A stretch of 64,000 nucleotides of DNA from Theropithecus gelada (Eukaryota > Chordata > Mammalia > Primates > Cercopithecidae), in assembly GCF_003255815.1 (NCBI RefSeq), contig NC_037670.1, positions 54,675,178 through 54,739,177 on the forward strand, written 5' to 3'. Shown piece after piece: positions 23,254 through 34,425 of this stretch (positions are counted from its first letter, which is position 1; each line of letters begins with the position of its first letter). Position numbers and translations under genes: made by a program. The notes under the pieces were generated by a model that saw only the letters and a program-made list of their open reading frames with translations, was not told where the DNA came from and ran no database searches.

Positions 23254-25760
23254 TCTTCAGCCGGGGTTGGCCCTGACCATTTTGGGAACGCGGAACTATC
23301 CTGTAGATTCCCCAATGAAGATAGGCTTGAATCCAACACCAAGGCATGTTCACAGAGGTCTCCTGCTCCGCCAAGCCGCAGGGACTCGTCGCCAGGCAAC
23401 GGTGGCGTTCACTGTGACGCGAGCCAGGGCTCACCGCTCCTGCCAGGTGCCCCACGTCTGGTGCATGCGCATTCGCGAGGCATGCTCCATCGCCAGGTTG
23501 TCAGGGCTGTCAGCCTGCCTAAGCAGAGGAAAATGGTACAAGCAGAGCCGGCCTGGTCTCGGAGAAAAGGCTGCCTGCAACAAACACTGAGTGACCCTAA
23601 AAGTCTCGACCATACAGCCTCTTTGGGGCGTCACTGTGGTCAATCTCGCTGGAGGAGGAGGCGCTTTCAGACTGTAAGGTGGGCACTGGAAACTGCTCTT
23701 CTGATTGAATTCCTGAAAGAGGCTGTGTGCAGGAATTAGGTCCCATGAGGCTGGGGATACAGTCTGGTGAGTGGTTGAGAGGTCTCTGAGAGATGAAATT
23801 TTAGCTAAAATGCCAGAGGAGGGTGTCAGCAGAAAATTGGCAGGCCCATAAGCTCACTGCCTCCCTTCATTCTGGGCCTCCCAGGAGCCCCTGCTTCTCA
23901 GCATGGCTGTCTGAGAAGGGCAGGTACCTCCAAGGCAAGTCCAAGATGGAGCAGAGGCCTCAGGCCAGGAACTGGCATCCCACGGGGGCAAATGAGGTCA
24001 AGAGAATGTCTCAGAAGCCGTCTGGGGGCGATTGCAAGTCTGATAAGTGTATCCAGGAGTGCCGATGAGAGGCACTCTGGAACATCCATGAAAACAAATG
24101 AAAAATCAAGGCTCACCTAGGAGGATGAGAGGGCCCATGCTGGAGTCCAACTCACATTGAGGGATTGCTGCCTGTGGAACCAAAAACCACCTGCAAAGTG
24201 CAAACCAACGCAGCCCCCACAACTAGATCACTACCCACAACCTGGCCTGCAGCCAGCCAAACCGCAGGCCCTTTTGATCCCTGAAAACCATGGCTGCCAA
24301 GAAGATCCCTGAGAAGAGGAAGGCCCTCGCAGCAACTGCCCAATGAAAGATCCTGTCCACAATGTAAAAGGACATGCAGATGAAATAAAACAGAGCCTCC
24401 ATTACCAGGTAAAAGCCAGACACGGCTGGCTACTTCTCATCCTATAGGAATCATGCAGCCCTCCCATGGAATAGGGAGAGCAGACGTTTCCTTGTTGGTG
24501 GATGTAATGGGAATCCACAGTTCCAGAACTATCACAGCTGCCCAGTCCTTAAAACCTGACAGTGTTTAGAAGGAAACATTCATGCAATGGATCCCCATAA
24601 AGGTTGTCCTCCCTCAAGTGGGAAATGTTTACTGTGGAAGACTTTGAGCCAGACCTAGGAAACTGTAGGCCCACAAGGAGCATGGAAATCAGGAAAAGAG
24701 AAGGCCAGAGTCGAATCGAAAGCCCAGGTAGCATCAGTCATCCATCCTACTGCCATGTGGCTCCGGGAATGAAGGTCCAAGGGAGGAGCTGGCCAGAAAG
24801 GCCACATTTTGGGCTCCAAGGGTTCCCCGCACTTTGGGGTCCTCCTTATTCGGAACTGGGCTATGTTGTGGATAGGTGTGCAATGAAGAGAATGTGGAGA
24901 TGGAGTTGGAAACAGCTTCTACGCCATCTGTCTGCTTCTTTTCTGAAGGTGAAGGTTCAGGACCCCATCCATACCTCACCAGACCGTATCCTCACCCCTA
25001 TCCGACCTTATTTAGGCTCACACTATCCCACTCAAAATGAAATACCAAGATGATGGAGGAGTGTCTGCCTTAAGACCTGAAGCTCTTTCTCTGTTGGAAA
25101 CCAAATTCGATTGGATTCAAGGAGCCCTGCAAACAAGACTCCTATAGTCTGGCCCAGGGTTGGCCTCAGGACAATGAGTACCTGGGAGGTGTCTTTTCTC
25201 CGGTGTAGTATGCTTCTCTTATTTCTAGAAGAGTGGCTCCTTTGCAGGGAAAAGTGATTTGTACCCCTGCGAGTCTCAGTCAGCTCCCCACTTCACCGCG
25301 GTTTCAGGAAGCACGGGGAAAAGAAGAAACACAAAGCCCCACAGCCAAAGCGGAGGCACACAGAGAGGCGCACAAGAGGATGGACCGACTCGAAAGAACA
25401 AGCGCTCCAGTGCATAAGTCACATCCTTTAACCAACCCCACTTCCAGGTACACAGAGAAACACGTACACACAGACACACACACAGACACACACAGACATC
25501 AAACACTCGCAACACTCCCACAGAAATACACAACCCAGCACATTCTGAGGCTACCCGGTTCTACTCCACCAGGAAGTCGCTCCGGGGAGAGAGCAACCCT
25601 AGGGAACACAGGCAGGGTTTACCTATAAATCACCGGGGGGGGGGGGGCAACTATCAAACAGACTCACCCACACACTGCCTAGGCATGCCTGACACATCCT
25701 GCGGGTCGCCTGGGATCCTTAGGGATTTTGATCTGCATCCCTGGGAGTCCGCTTGAGGTT
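23254..25760 (+). repeat. Array unit 6
   Basis: This is a full-length unit of about 2.51 kb. The core retains 'gtgcatgcgcattcgcgagg' at 23461-23480. The CA-rich block is at about 25460-25500, and a run of about 13 G lies near 25635. Confidence 0.9.
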
Positions 25761-27864
25761 TCTTCAGGCTGGGTCAGCCCTGCCCAATTCTAGGATTACG
25801 GGACTATCCCGTGGATCTCTCAGAGAAGACAGGTGAGAGTCCAATGGCGACGCACATCCACAGAGTTCTACTGGTTCTCCAAGCCGCAGGGACCCGTGGC
25901 CAGGCAACGGTGGCGTTCACTGTGAAGAGAGCCGCAGCTCACCACTCGCGCCTGGTGCCCCGCGACTCGCCTATGCGCATTGGTTAGGCAGGCTTGGGTG
26001 TCCGGCTGTCAGGACTGTCAGTCTGCCTAAGCAGGGGAAAATAGTACAGGCATAGCCCGTCTGATCTCAAGAAAAAGGCTGCCTGAGACAACCCACTGTG
26101 GGACCCTAAAAGTCTTGACCCTACGGCCTCTTTGGGGCATCTCCGTGGTTGATCCCGCTGGAGGAGGCATTTGGAGACTAAGGTGGGCGCTGGAAACTGC
26201 TCTTCTGACTTCTTTCCCCAAAGAGTATGTGTGAGGAATAAGGTCCCAGAAGGATGGGTATACAGTCTGGTGAGGTGTTGAGGGGTATCCGGGTGATGGA
26301 ATCATACCGGAGATCCCAGAGGAGGGTGTCAGCAGAAGATTGCCAGGCCCTTGAGCTCACTGCCTCCCTTCATCCTGGGTCTCCCAGGGGCTTCTGCTTC
26401 TCAGCACTGCTGTCTGGAAAACAAAGGCAAATCCAAAGTGGAGCAGGGGTCTCACACCTGGAACTGGCATCCCATGGGGGCAGATGAGGTTGAGAGAGTG
26501 TCTCAGAGGCCATCTGGGGCGACTGCAATCCTGAAAAGGGTGTCCAGGAATGCTGTTGAGAGGCATTGTGGACCCTCCATGAAAGCTAAGGAAAATCAAG
26601 GCTAGCCTGCGAGGACAAGAGGGCCTGTGCTGGAGCACAAGCCTCGTTCAAGGATTCCTGCCAGAAAACCAGAGAGCCTCCTCAAAGTGCAAACAACCCC
26701 AGCCCCCACAATGAGACCACTATCTGCAACCTAGAGGGCAGCCAGCCTACTCCAAGTCCCTGTTGCTTCCTGAAATCCCTGGCAGCCAAATACTGTATAC
26801 AGAGACTGTCCCACCCAGCAACAGCCCAATGAAAGACCTTCTCCACAATTAGAAAGGACCTGCAGATGAAAGGAAACAGGGCCTAGATTACCAGTCAAAA
26901 GCCAGACACAGTTGCCTGCTTCTCATCCTACAGGAATCATGCAGCCCTCTGATAGAAGCAGGAGAACAAGTTTCCTTGTTGGTGGATATAACAGGAATTT
27001 ACAGCTCCAAAAGTATCACAGCTGCCCAGTCATTAAAACATGACAGTGTTTAGAAGGAAACACTCATGCAATGGATCCCCATGAGGGTCGTCCTCCGTGA
27101 ACTGGGAAACGTTTACTGCTGAAGACTTTGAGCCAGACCTAGGAAACCCTAGGTCCATGAGGAATATGGAAGTCAGGATAAGAGGATGCCAGTGTGGAGG
27201 CCACATCTCACCCAGCATCAATCTATCCCACTTTCATGTGACTCCGGGAATGAAAGCCCAAATCGTGAGCTGGCCAGAATGGCCCCGGTTTGCTCTCTAA
27301 CTGTTCCCCAGCACATTGGAGTCCTTCCACCTGGGCACCGGGTCATGGTGTGGACAGCTTGTGCAATGAAGGGGATGTGGGAGTGGAGTTGGAAGTACCT
27401 CTTGTGTCATCTGTCTGCATCATTTTTGCAGGTGAAGATGCGGGACCCAATCCACATTTCACCAGACTGTATCCTCACCCCATCTGACCTTATTGCTGCT
27501 CACACTCTCCATCCCAGAATGAAATCCCCAGAAGATGGAAGAGTGCCTGCCTCACGACCTGAAGCACCTACTCGGCTGGGAACCAAATTCGAGATGGATT
27601 CAAGGGGCTCTGGGAATGAAACCCCAAATCGGGAACTGGCCAGAAAGGCTGCAGTTTGCACTCTGTTTTCAACTGTTTCCCACACGTTGGCATCCTCCCA
27701 CCTGGGCACCAGGCCATGGTGTGGACAGATTGTGTAATGAAGCGAATGTGAGAATGGAGTTGGAAGCACCTTCTGTGTCATCAGTCTGCACCTTTTTTGC
27801 AGGTGAAAGTGTGAGACCCCATCCTTATGGATTTTGCAGTGTATCCCTGGGGCTCTGCTTGAGG
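25761..27864 (+). repeat. Array unit 7, with internal duplication and deletion
   Basis: The unit is about 2.1 kb. The block at 27246-27454 recurs at about 27612-27824, offset by about 370 bp. It is then followed directly by the unit's closing sequence, so the CA-rich and 'aagcccctcc' blocks are missing. This fits an unequal exchange between misaligned units. Confidence 0.85.
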
Positions 27865-28110
27865 TTTCTTCAGGCTGACTCACCACTGCACTCTACTAGG
27901 ATCATGGGACTATCCTGTGGATCCCCCAGAGAAGAGAGACTAGAGTCCATCTCCGACACACCTCCACAGAAGACTCCTTTTCTGCTAAACCACAGGGACT
28001 AGTCGCCAGGCAAAGGTGGTGTTGACTGTGATGCGAGCTGTGGCTCACTGCTCTCTCCTGGTGCCCTGAGACTGGTGCATGCCCATTCGCAAGGCAGGCT
28101 CAGGCGCCAT
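27865..28110 (+). repeat. Array unit 8, partial (array right end)
   Basis: Only the first ~245 bp of the unit remain (ggactatcctgtggatccccc to aggcaggctcaggcgcc). After that the sequence becomes unique. Confidence 0.88.
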
Positions 28111-28317
28111 CTTATGATGGCATCGTCCTAGATTAGGCCCCATAGAAACTGAGGAAGTTGTTATCAGCCATTTATACCCTGAAAACATTCGTTCACCAAA
28201 CCCTTGGTGGGGCATGGGTAGAAACTCATTAAAGTAGTCCTGGATGGTGCACAGAGTGGGAAGAAAACAGAGAAACCCAGAAAGGCTAGGCCTGAAGACG
28301 GCTCCAATCCTGGGAGA

Positions 28318-28668
28318 TACTATTATTAAGTCCATCTTATGGAGGAGGAAACTGAAACAAAGGAAGGGAACTTGATCAAGACCATGTTGCCCCACAGTAG
28401 ATGAGCCAAGATCCAAACCGAGGTAACCTGCCTCACCATCAGAGCCTGGACTCATAACCTCATGCTGCAGTTAAGCAGTTTTGCACTGTGGCTAGATACA
28501 CAGACGCTGTGTTCACATCTCAACTTCTCTGCTATTTCCATTTCTGTGACTGTAGGCAAGTTACTTCTCTGTGCTCAGTTTCCTCTATACTGTAAGGACA
28601 GTAGCACCTGCCTTGAGGGGGGTATCTTAAATAAGTTAACAGCTGCAACATGTTTAGAACATTGCCAT
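28318..28668. repeat. Two MIR-like fragments in opposite orientation
   Basis: The stretch 28318-28460 resembles antisense MIR (atggaggaggaaactgaaacaaagg...). The stretch 28480-28668 resembles sense MIR (gactgtaggcaagttacttctctgtgctcagtttcctc). Both are diverged. Confidence 0.6.
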
Positions 28669-28968
28669 GGGCTGGGCACTGTGGCTCACACGTGTAATCC
28701 CAACACTTTGGGAGGCCAAGGCGGGTGGATCACCTGAGGTCTGGACTTCGAGACCATCCTGACCAACATGGCGAAACCCCGTCTCTACTGAAAATACAAA
28801 AATTAGCTGAGTGTGGTGGCATGCACCTGTAATCCCAGCTACTTGGGAGGCTGAGGCAGGAGAACCACTTGAACCTGGGAGGTGGAGGTTGCAGTGACCC
28901 AAGATCACACCATTGCACTCCAGCTTGGGTAACAAGAGTGAAACTCCGTCTCCAGAAAAAAAAAAAAA
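28669..28968 (+). repeat. Alu SINE, full length with TSD
   Basis: A full dimeric Alu with an A-tail. It is flanked by gaacattgccatg on the left and gaacagtgccatg on the right, an imperfect target-site duplication. Confidence 0.93.
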
Positions 28969-28981
28969 AGAACAGTGCCAT

Positions 28982-30100
28982 GTGCATAGTCACCATCTAG
29001 TAATAGTATCATCAATTATGCCTGAACCCTGGAAGGTCATATGTCCTTGAAGAGTTGAAAATTCTGGACTTTGAAATGCCAGACTGTGGGATCCTGGAAT
29101 CTGTCAGCAGCATGCTAACATCTTCCGGCTGCAGAATTGTATGCTTCTTTGCCGGGTTGGAAGGTGCAGGGTAGTGCATTTACCTAGTTCTGCTTCACTG
29201 TAGTGTGATATCAAAGGCTTTCATTCTCCTTCCCCTGCATGCTCTCTCATTCAGATTCATACAGGCATTCTAGTCCTGCTTGACCCAATGGGAAAACAAG
29301 AGGGTGAGGAGTGAAGGTGGGTGGGTGGGTGCACTTGTTCACTTAACCATTCTGCCTCCAACCATGATGAACTTGTGCGCTTAGGGACTGGGTCCAGAAC
29401 TAAAGTGTTCTTGCTCTTCCTTTACATTTAAGCCTCAATTTGCAGCAATCTTAGAGCTTCATCTTTCCCTGTGATCCTGTCTGGGTATTTTTGCTGGATG
29501 GACATGCATTCCCTCTGCCAGGGGTGGATAGTCTAGGGCCTGGCCAGGCAGCCATGGCAGATGAGAAGACAGTCCACATCAGCTTCATTGTGTTGGGTTA
29601 TTTTTCTGCTGGCCCTTGACACATTCCTAATGAGCCATTATTAGCCTCATTTCTACAGCACCTTCTGCAGCAGTGTCATGGTGACCAGGGATGTCATATA
29701 GAGCATGTGCCACTGTTACCCAAGGCAAATGGTGGTAGGGCTTGGTGAGGGCAAGAGGACTGGAGACTGTCCCTGTATTCCATCAATCCTGATCCTTCAA
29801 TCATTTTTACATTCTCATTTTGACTCCCTGTTTTCTTCTTTCTGCTCTTCTGAGCACACGTCCATGCATCCACACACCTGTCCATCCACCCATCTATATC
29901 TATTCATCCCTCTATCACATAGCATTAGGATTGACTAGAGGACCCCAGAATCTACAGTCATTAACTAGGCACCATGGAGAAGACACAATGAAACACAGCA
30001 TATTATCCATGTACTTAAACCAAAAGTCAATGAGTACTTTACTCTCTCCAGGCACTCCTGTTTTAGGATGTTGTTTGGCCCTCATCCTGAGATTTTTGGT
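28982..30100. other. Unique sequence, no gene recognised
   Basis: There is a (GTGG)n-like patch near 29316-29331 and a 'catccacc' rich patch at 29865-29900. I see no recognisable gene, RNA or transposon. Confidence 0.4.
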
Positions 30101-30109
30101 GCCTTTTGT

Positions 30110-30480
30110 AGTGCCATTTTATAGCAGAGAAGGCTGAGGCTCAGAAAGTGTGGTTCTGCAGCTGAGTGGCAGCATTTGTATTGGAGCTCAGATATGCAGA
30201 TGTAAGCATCACCCTCCACTTTGAATTCTCTACCACAGGGCCCTGGATTTGCTTAGCATTTTGGGGTGGGTCTGGTCTCACCTTGGTTGAATGTATTAAG
30301 CAGTGCTCTATCTTTTGTTGTCTTAATGTATTCCTAGCCCTATGACTGCTTTAGTGATGAGAAGAGCACTACTTTTCAAGTCCTGGGTTCTAGTCCCAGT
30401 TCTGTCCCAAACTTTCTGTGTGACATTTGTCTGAGCCTCAGCTTTTTGAATTGCAAAATAGGACACAAGCCTCTATTTTG
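30110..30480. repeat. MIR-like fragments
   Basis: The stretch 30110-30210 resembles antisense MIR (cattttatagcagagaaggctgaggctcag). The stretch 30345-30480 resembles sense MIR (gggttctagtcccagttctg...gtgtgacatttgtctgagcctcagctt). Confidence 0.5.
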
Positions 30481-30661
30481 CAGAGCCTCACAGGATATAA
30501 AGATCAGAGAAAAGATAGGTAGAAAAATAGTTTTTAAACTCTAGCATGTTGTAGGAGCGTGAAAGACTGCTGGTTACCTAAAATCCTGAGGAAAGAACAT
30601 GCCAGTTTCCAAATCAATTTTTGTACTTTTTCATTTTCTCTTTAACTTTAGATACAAAAAA

Positions 30662-30830
30662 TATTTTTGGGGTGGGGGGAGGGGGGAGGGATAGCATTAG
30701 GAGATAGACCTAATGTAAATGATGAGTTAATGGGTGCAGCACACCAACATGACACATGTATGCATATGTAACAAACCTGCACATTGTGCACATGTACCCT
30801 AGAACTTAAAGTATAATAATAATTTAAAAA
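30662..30830 (+). mobile_element. L1 3' end, 5'-truncated
   Basis: It carries the typical primate L1 3' UTR end: a G-rich tract (ggggagggatagcattagg), then 'aatgatgagttaatgggtgcagcacacc', 'acctgcacattgtgcacatgtaccctagaact' and an A-rich end with taataat. Confidence 0.9.
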
Positions 30831-31190
30831 ATTATGAGGTATGCTTTTAAGAGAATCCTATTGAAAACCAAACCAGTGGGTTTTTTTGAAAATATTTTAA
30901 TTTACTCATTTGTGTTAAAAATATTGCAATGTAAGCAGGCATTTCTAACTTTAATGATGATTTCTCTCAGCTCCTTTAACATTTATTTCTCTGATTTTTG
31001 GCTCTACACAAGGTTTGAAAACTTTACTTTCATTTTTGTAAATTATCTTTATTTCTCTCACAGATTTGTAGTGTTTTTCTTCTCCTTGGTGTTATGCAGC
31101 CTGTTTTAAGTAATTTATTTTTTTAAGGAATTAATTTCACTATTTTTCTCTTTTTGGCACACTGCATGTTTGAATTCAAGCACTTATATC
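30831..31190. other. AT-rich sequence, nothing recognised
   Basis: No gene or repeat signature is visible. A 91-codon open frame at 30834-31109 has an aromatic, low-complexity look and no known domain. Confidence 0.4.
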
Positions 31191-31195
31191 TGGTT

Positions 31196-31230
31196 TTCAC
31201 TTGATTTTAGCCAAAAGGCTGAGAAGCAAT
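31196..31230 (-). pseudogene. U2 snRNA 5'-end fragment
   Basis: On the - strand, 31230 to 31198 reads attgcttctcagccttttgg and continues as ctaaaatcaagtg. This matches the first ~33 bases of U2 snRNA with a few changes, including CpG losses. The rest of U2 is absent. It is a truncated retroposed fragment, not a functional RNA gene. Confidence 0.7.
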
Positions 31231-31565
31231 TATGTCTGCTTTTCAATTTTAGAAACTTATGAGTCACCAACTCCGAATATTGACTTTGATTTTGAAAATA
31301 TATTCTATAAAAATAATCAGACTTGTTTACTCCATCTCATTCTCCCTGTCATACATGTATATGTTAGATTTTATTAATATAATTTTTCTCCTTTTATTTG
31401 TCTTTACAGTAGCTAATTACTGCTTCGTGTTCTAGTTCACTAATCTTCTCATCAGCTCAGACTAATTTAATGTTTCACACATATGTTGTATATTAAGTAG
31501 ACTGATTATATTTTCAATTGTTTCCTTCACATTTGGCTGTTTTTTTCTCTTTTTTTCTTTCTTTC

Positions 31566-33085
31566 TTTTTTTTTTTTTTTTTTGCTGGTCTCAGTTTTTA
31601 ATCGTGGCAGGGCCTCAAGCATGTGCACGCGCGCGTGCACACACACACACACTAAGGCTTCAGATCTTGTTGAAAGCTGCAATGTCAACACTCTGCATGT
31701 GCTCTTCAAACTTGGCGATCTCCTCCCCCAGCAAGTCTGTCCCCGCCTTGTCATCCTCCACCACACACTGAGCCTGCAGCTTCTGGATACCACAGCCCAT
31801 GGGCACCAGCTTAGAGTCCCCCTAGAGCAGCTGGTCCAGCTGGATGGAGCACACACAAGCTTCCGGCTGGGCCATGTTAGTCTCAGCATCCCAAGGCTTG
31901 ACATCCAGCAGGATGGAGGACTTGCCACCAGTGCGGGCTTCTTGGCGTTTTTCTCTGTGTACTGCCACAGTCACTCCTCCCGCAGCAGTACTGCCTCCTT
32001 GTCCTCCTCCTCATTGTCACTGGCAAACAGGGCAATGCCAAGACCAGCACAGTCGGGGAGACCCTAACCCAGTGGTGCTAGAGGAATTAAAGACACACAC
32101 ATAGAAATATAGCCTGTGGAACGGGAAATCAGGGGACTCACAGCCTTCAGAGCTGAGAGCCTTGAACAGTTTTACCCACATATTTACTGACAGCAAGCCA
32201 GTGATAAGCATTGTTTCTACAGATCATAGATTAACTAAAACAAGAAACAAAGGGATGGGCTGAAACAAAGGGTTAGGCTCTGGCTAGTTGTCTGCAACAG
32301 GAACATGTCCTTAAGGCACAGATTGCTCATGCTATTGTTTGTGGTTCAGGAACACCTTTTAGCAGATTTCCCACCCTGGGTGGGCCAGATGTTTCTTGTT
32401 CTCATTCCGGTAAACCCACAGCCTTCAGGGTGAGTGTCATGGCCATCACTAACGTGTCACAGTGCTGCAGAGATTTTGTTTATGGCCAGTTTGGGGGCCA
32501 ATTTATGACCAGATTTGGGGGCCTATCCTCAGGAAGTCAATGTCATCGTCCTCATCATCCTCTGCTGGTTTGGCTGGCTTCTTAGTTGGCTCCACTTGGC
32601 TCATGAGAGACATATTCTGGGTCTGCGGGGCTGTGGTGCCCAGGCAAGCTCTTCTCCAGCATGTTCAGCTGGGCCTCCAGCTTGGAAATGGCCTGCTGCA
32701 GTTCCTGCACCAACCTGCACAGGCTCTGGTTCTCCACTTTCAGACTGGTGATCTGGAAGACGAGCTCATTGTTGTTTCCACTGGGTCCGCTGGAGGCCCC
32801 GGGACATGAGCTTGGGGCCTGAGCTTCTGGCCAGGGATTTCTGGAAATTCTCTCTGGCTCTGGCAATGTCATGGAGGATCATGCTGGCGCTGTTCTCCTG
32901 GTGGGAGGCACCGGCCACAGGCTTGTTCATCTGCTCGAAGAATCTCCTTTCTGCATTGTCATATTTTAACTTGTCGAACAAGATCTTCTAATGTACTGGG
33001 AAGTTTGTAGCCATTTTTCTGATGCCAGCCAAGGATGCAGTGACCAGGAAGGAGGAATTGGCGGATGCGGGACACCTGAGGAAAG
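31566..33085 (-). pseudogene. EEF1D: Processed pseudogene of EEF1D (elongation factor 1 delta), split by an LTR
   Basis: On the - strand an intronless copy starts with a Met codon at 33012-33014 and ends at a stop at 31660-31662. A 3' UTR with a GT/CA-rich stretch and a poly(A) tract (T run at about 31566-31583) follows. The N-terminal coding part is at 33014-32532. It includes the leucine-zipper-like region (LVQELQQAISKLEAQL). The acidic and C-terminal guanine-exchange parts lie at 32035-31660 and end in AAFNKI-stop. The parent protein is the nucleotide-exchange subunit for eEF1A. Early nonsense (TAG about seven codons in), frameshifts and an inserted LTR at 32036-32531 show it is dead. Open frames on the opposite strand are shadows. 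Confidence 0.92.
32036..32531 (-). mobile_element. Solo LTR inserted in the EEF1D pseudogene
   Basis: This ~496-bp block is foreign to EEF1D. On the - strand it begins tgaggataggcccccaaatc and ends ctccccgactgtgctggtct followed by tggca, so it has TG...CA termini. An aataaa-like hexamer (agtaaatatgtgg region) and 'tgtgtgtgtctttaattcct' lie near its end. It looks like a class I (gammaretroviral) LTR. I cannot name the family with certainty, and no internal retroviral sequence is present. Confidence 0.75.
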
Positions 33086-33112
33086 GCTGCCTGTTTTACA
33101 AATATGGCTTGT

Positions 33113-33402
33113 TGCTGGGCACAGTGGCTCATGCCTGTAATCCCAGCACTTTGGGAGGCCAAGGCGGGCGGATCACCTGAGGTCGGGAGTTGGAGACCAG
33201 CCTGACCAACATGGAGAAACCCATCTCTACTAAAAATACAAAATTAGCTGGGCATGGTGGTGGGTGCCTGTAATCCCAGCCACTTGGGAGGCTGAGTCAG
33301 GAGAATCGCTTGAACCCAGGAGGCAGAGGTTGTGATGAGCCAAGATCATACCATTGCACTCCAGCCTGGGCAACAAGAGCAAAACTCTGTCTCACAAAAC
33401 AA

Positions 33403-33434
<32 letters not shown>

Positions 33435-33445
33435 AAACAAACAAA
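33113..33445 (+). repeat. Alu SINE, full length
   Basis: A full dimeric Alu with an interrupted tail of aaaacaaaacaaaac and a short (CA)n extension. It lies just outside the 5' end of the EEF1D retrocopy. Confidence 0.92.
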
Positions 33446-33631
33446 TGTGACTTGTCACCCTTATAACTTCTTGTACTTTTCACATTATTATTATATTTTC
33501 TGTTTTCCCCATTGTCTTGGATTAAACATTTTAAACCTAAGTCCTGTAACTGTGGGTAATATAAGTTGTAATTTGGTTCTCACTTGTGAAAGATACCATG
33601 TTTGCAATGTCTGCAGTTAGTTTATGTTGTT

Positions 33632-33835
33632 TTTTTTTTTTTTTTTTTTTTTGTAGACAAGGATTTTTATTTTATTTTTTAGGGTTTTTGTAAAATTATA
33701 CTTTAAGTTCTAGGGTACATGTGCACAACGTGCAGGTTTGTTACATATGTATACCTGTGCCATGTTGGTGTGCTGCACCCATTAACTCGTCATTTACATT
33801 AGATATTTCTCCGAATGTTATCCCTCCCTCCCTAT
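33632..33835 (-). mobile_element. L1 3' end, antisense
   Basis: A poly(T) run is followed by 'aaattatactttaagttctagggtacatgtgcacaacgtgcaggttt' and 'gtgctgcacccattaactcgtcatttaca', the reverse complement of a primate L1 3' UTR. It is 5'-truncated. Confidence 0.9.
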
Positions 33836-34424
33836 GTTGTTATTTTTTCATTTGTCTTATGGCAAGTTGGACAACCCACAGAAATTTGTTATTTGTGTGT
33901 TCACCCGTATCTAAGAAGAGCACTAGCTTCTTAGTTTAATTACTTTCTGGATTCTTCCTTTGGTTTTCTTTTGTACCTGGAAAGTTCTCATATGTTTCTT
34001 TATATTCTACTAAGGATTTTTAAAGTTCTTGTAACTTTATCAGAATTTTAGCATGTAAAATATTTTTATATTTAAAGATTTCAGAATACATAATATCTTT
34101 CCAAAATGCACAAATATCAACAGCATATAACTGAGGAAATTATTTTATAATTTTTTTGTGTGACAGACAAACATCTCATGAGAAATCTCAAGTCGTATCA
34201 GTTAGAACATATTCTTTCCTCAATATACCATAATTTTTAATACTAAAAAATTGATTTTATATTTTTACAAATATCTGAAGTAAATGTACTTCACTGTAGA
34301 GAATAATACCTACATATGGCCAGAATACTGTTTTTCTGTATCAGTAAGACAATGCTGGCAAAATTACTGACCTAAATTCAAGTTTTTGGCTTTGATCACC
34401 ATGCTTCTTCATTAGCACGTTTCT
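33836..34424. other. AT-rich sequence, nothing recognised
   Basis: I see no repeat or gene signature. Confidence 0.4.
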
Positions 34425-34425
34425 T

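Larger units (their letters stand above)
4161..28110 (+). repeat. Tandem array of eight ~2.5-kb units (macrosatellite-like)
   Basis: The landmark 'ggactatccc(g/a)tggatc' recurs in the same orientation near 4196, 14505, 16218, 18712, 21210, 23294, 25801 and 27906. Each copy is followed by the same order of blocks: a Cgcc-aggcaac CpG-rich core, 'gtcagggctgtcagcctgcctaagcag', a 'caaggtggagcagaggtctcacacctgg' block, 'ctttgagccagacctaggaaaccc', and a CA-rich stretch. The block 'cttcaggctgg' closes each unit. Its spacings are about 1709, 2490, 2499, 2083, 2507 and 2104 bp. I do not recognise the unit as any named satellite, and no transposon termini are visible. It carries no conserved long protein. 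Confidence 0.93.

Noticed and set aside
18950..25600. C/D-box snoRNA-like motif (gatgatgga ... cctgaagc) in array units
   Set aside because: The C-like box is not kept between units (agatgatgga, agacgatgga, agaagatgga, agaccatcac), and no terminal stem pairs consistently.
4161..28110. CRISPR array or tandem gene cluster
   Set aside because: The repeat unit is ~2.5 kb and diverged, with no short spaced repeats and no full-length protein conserved in all units.
31582..32104. Open frames on the + strand of 86 and 161 codons
   Set aside because: They are the antisense of the EEF1D pseudogene and the LTR, so they are shadows.
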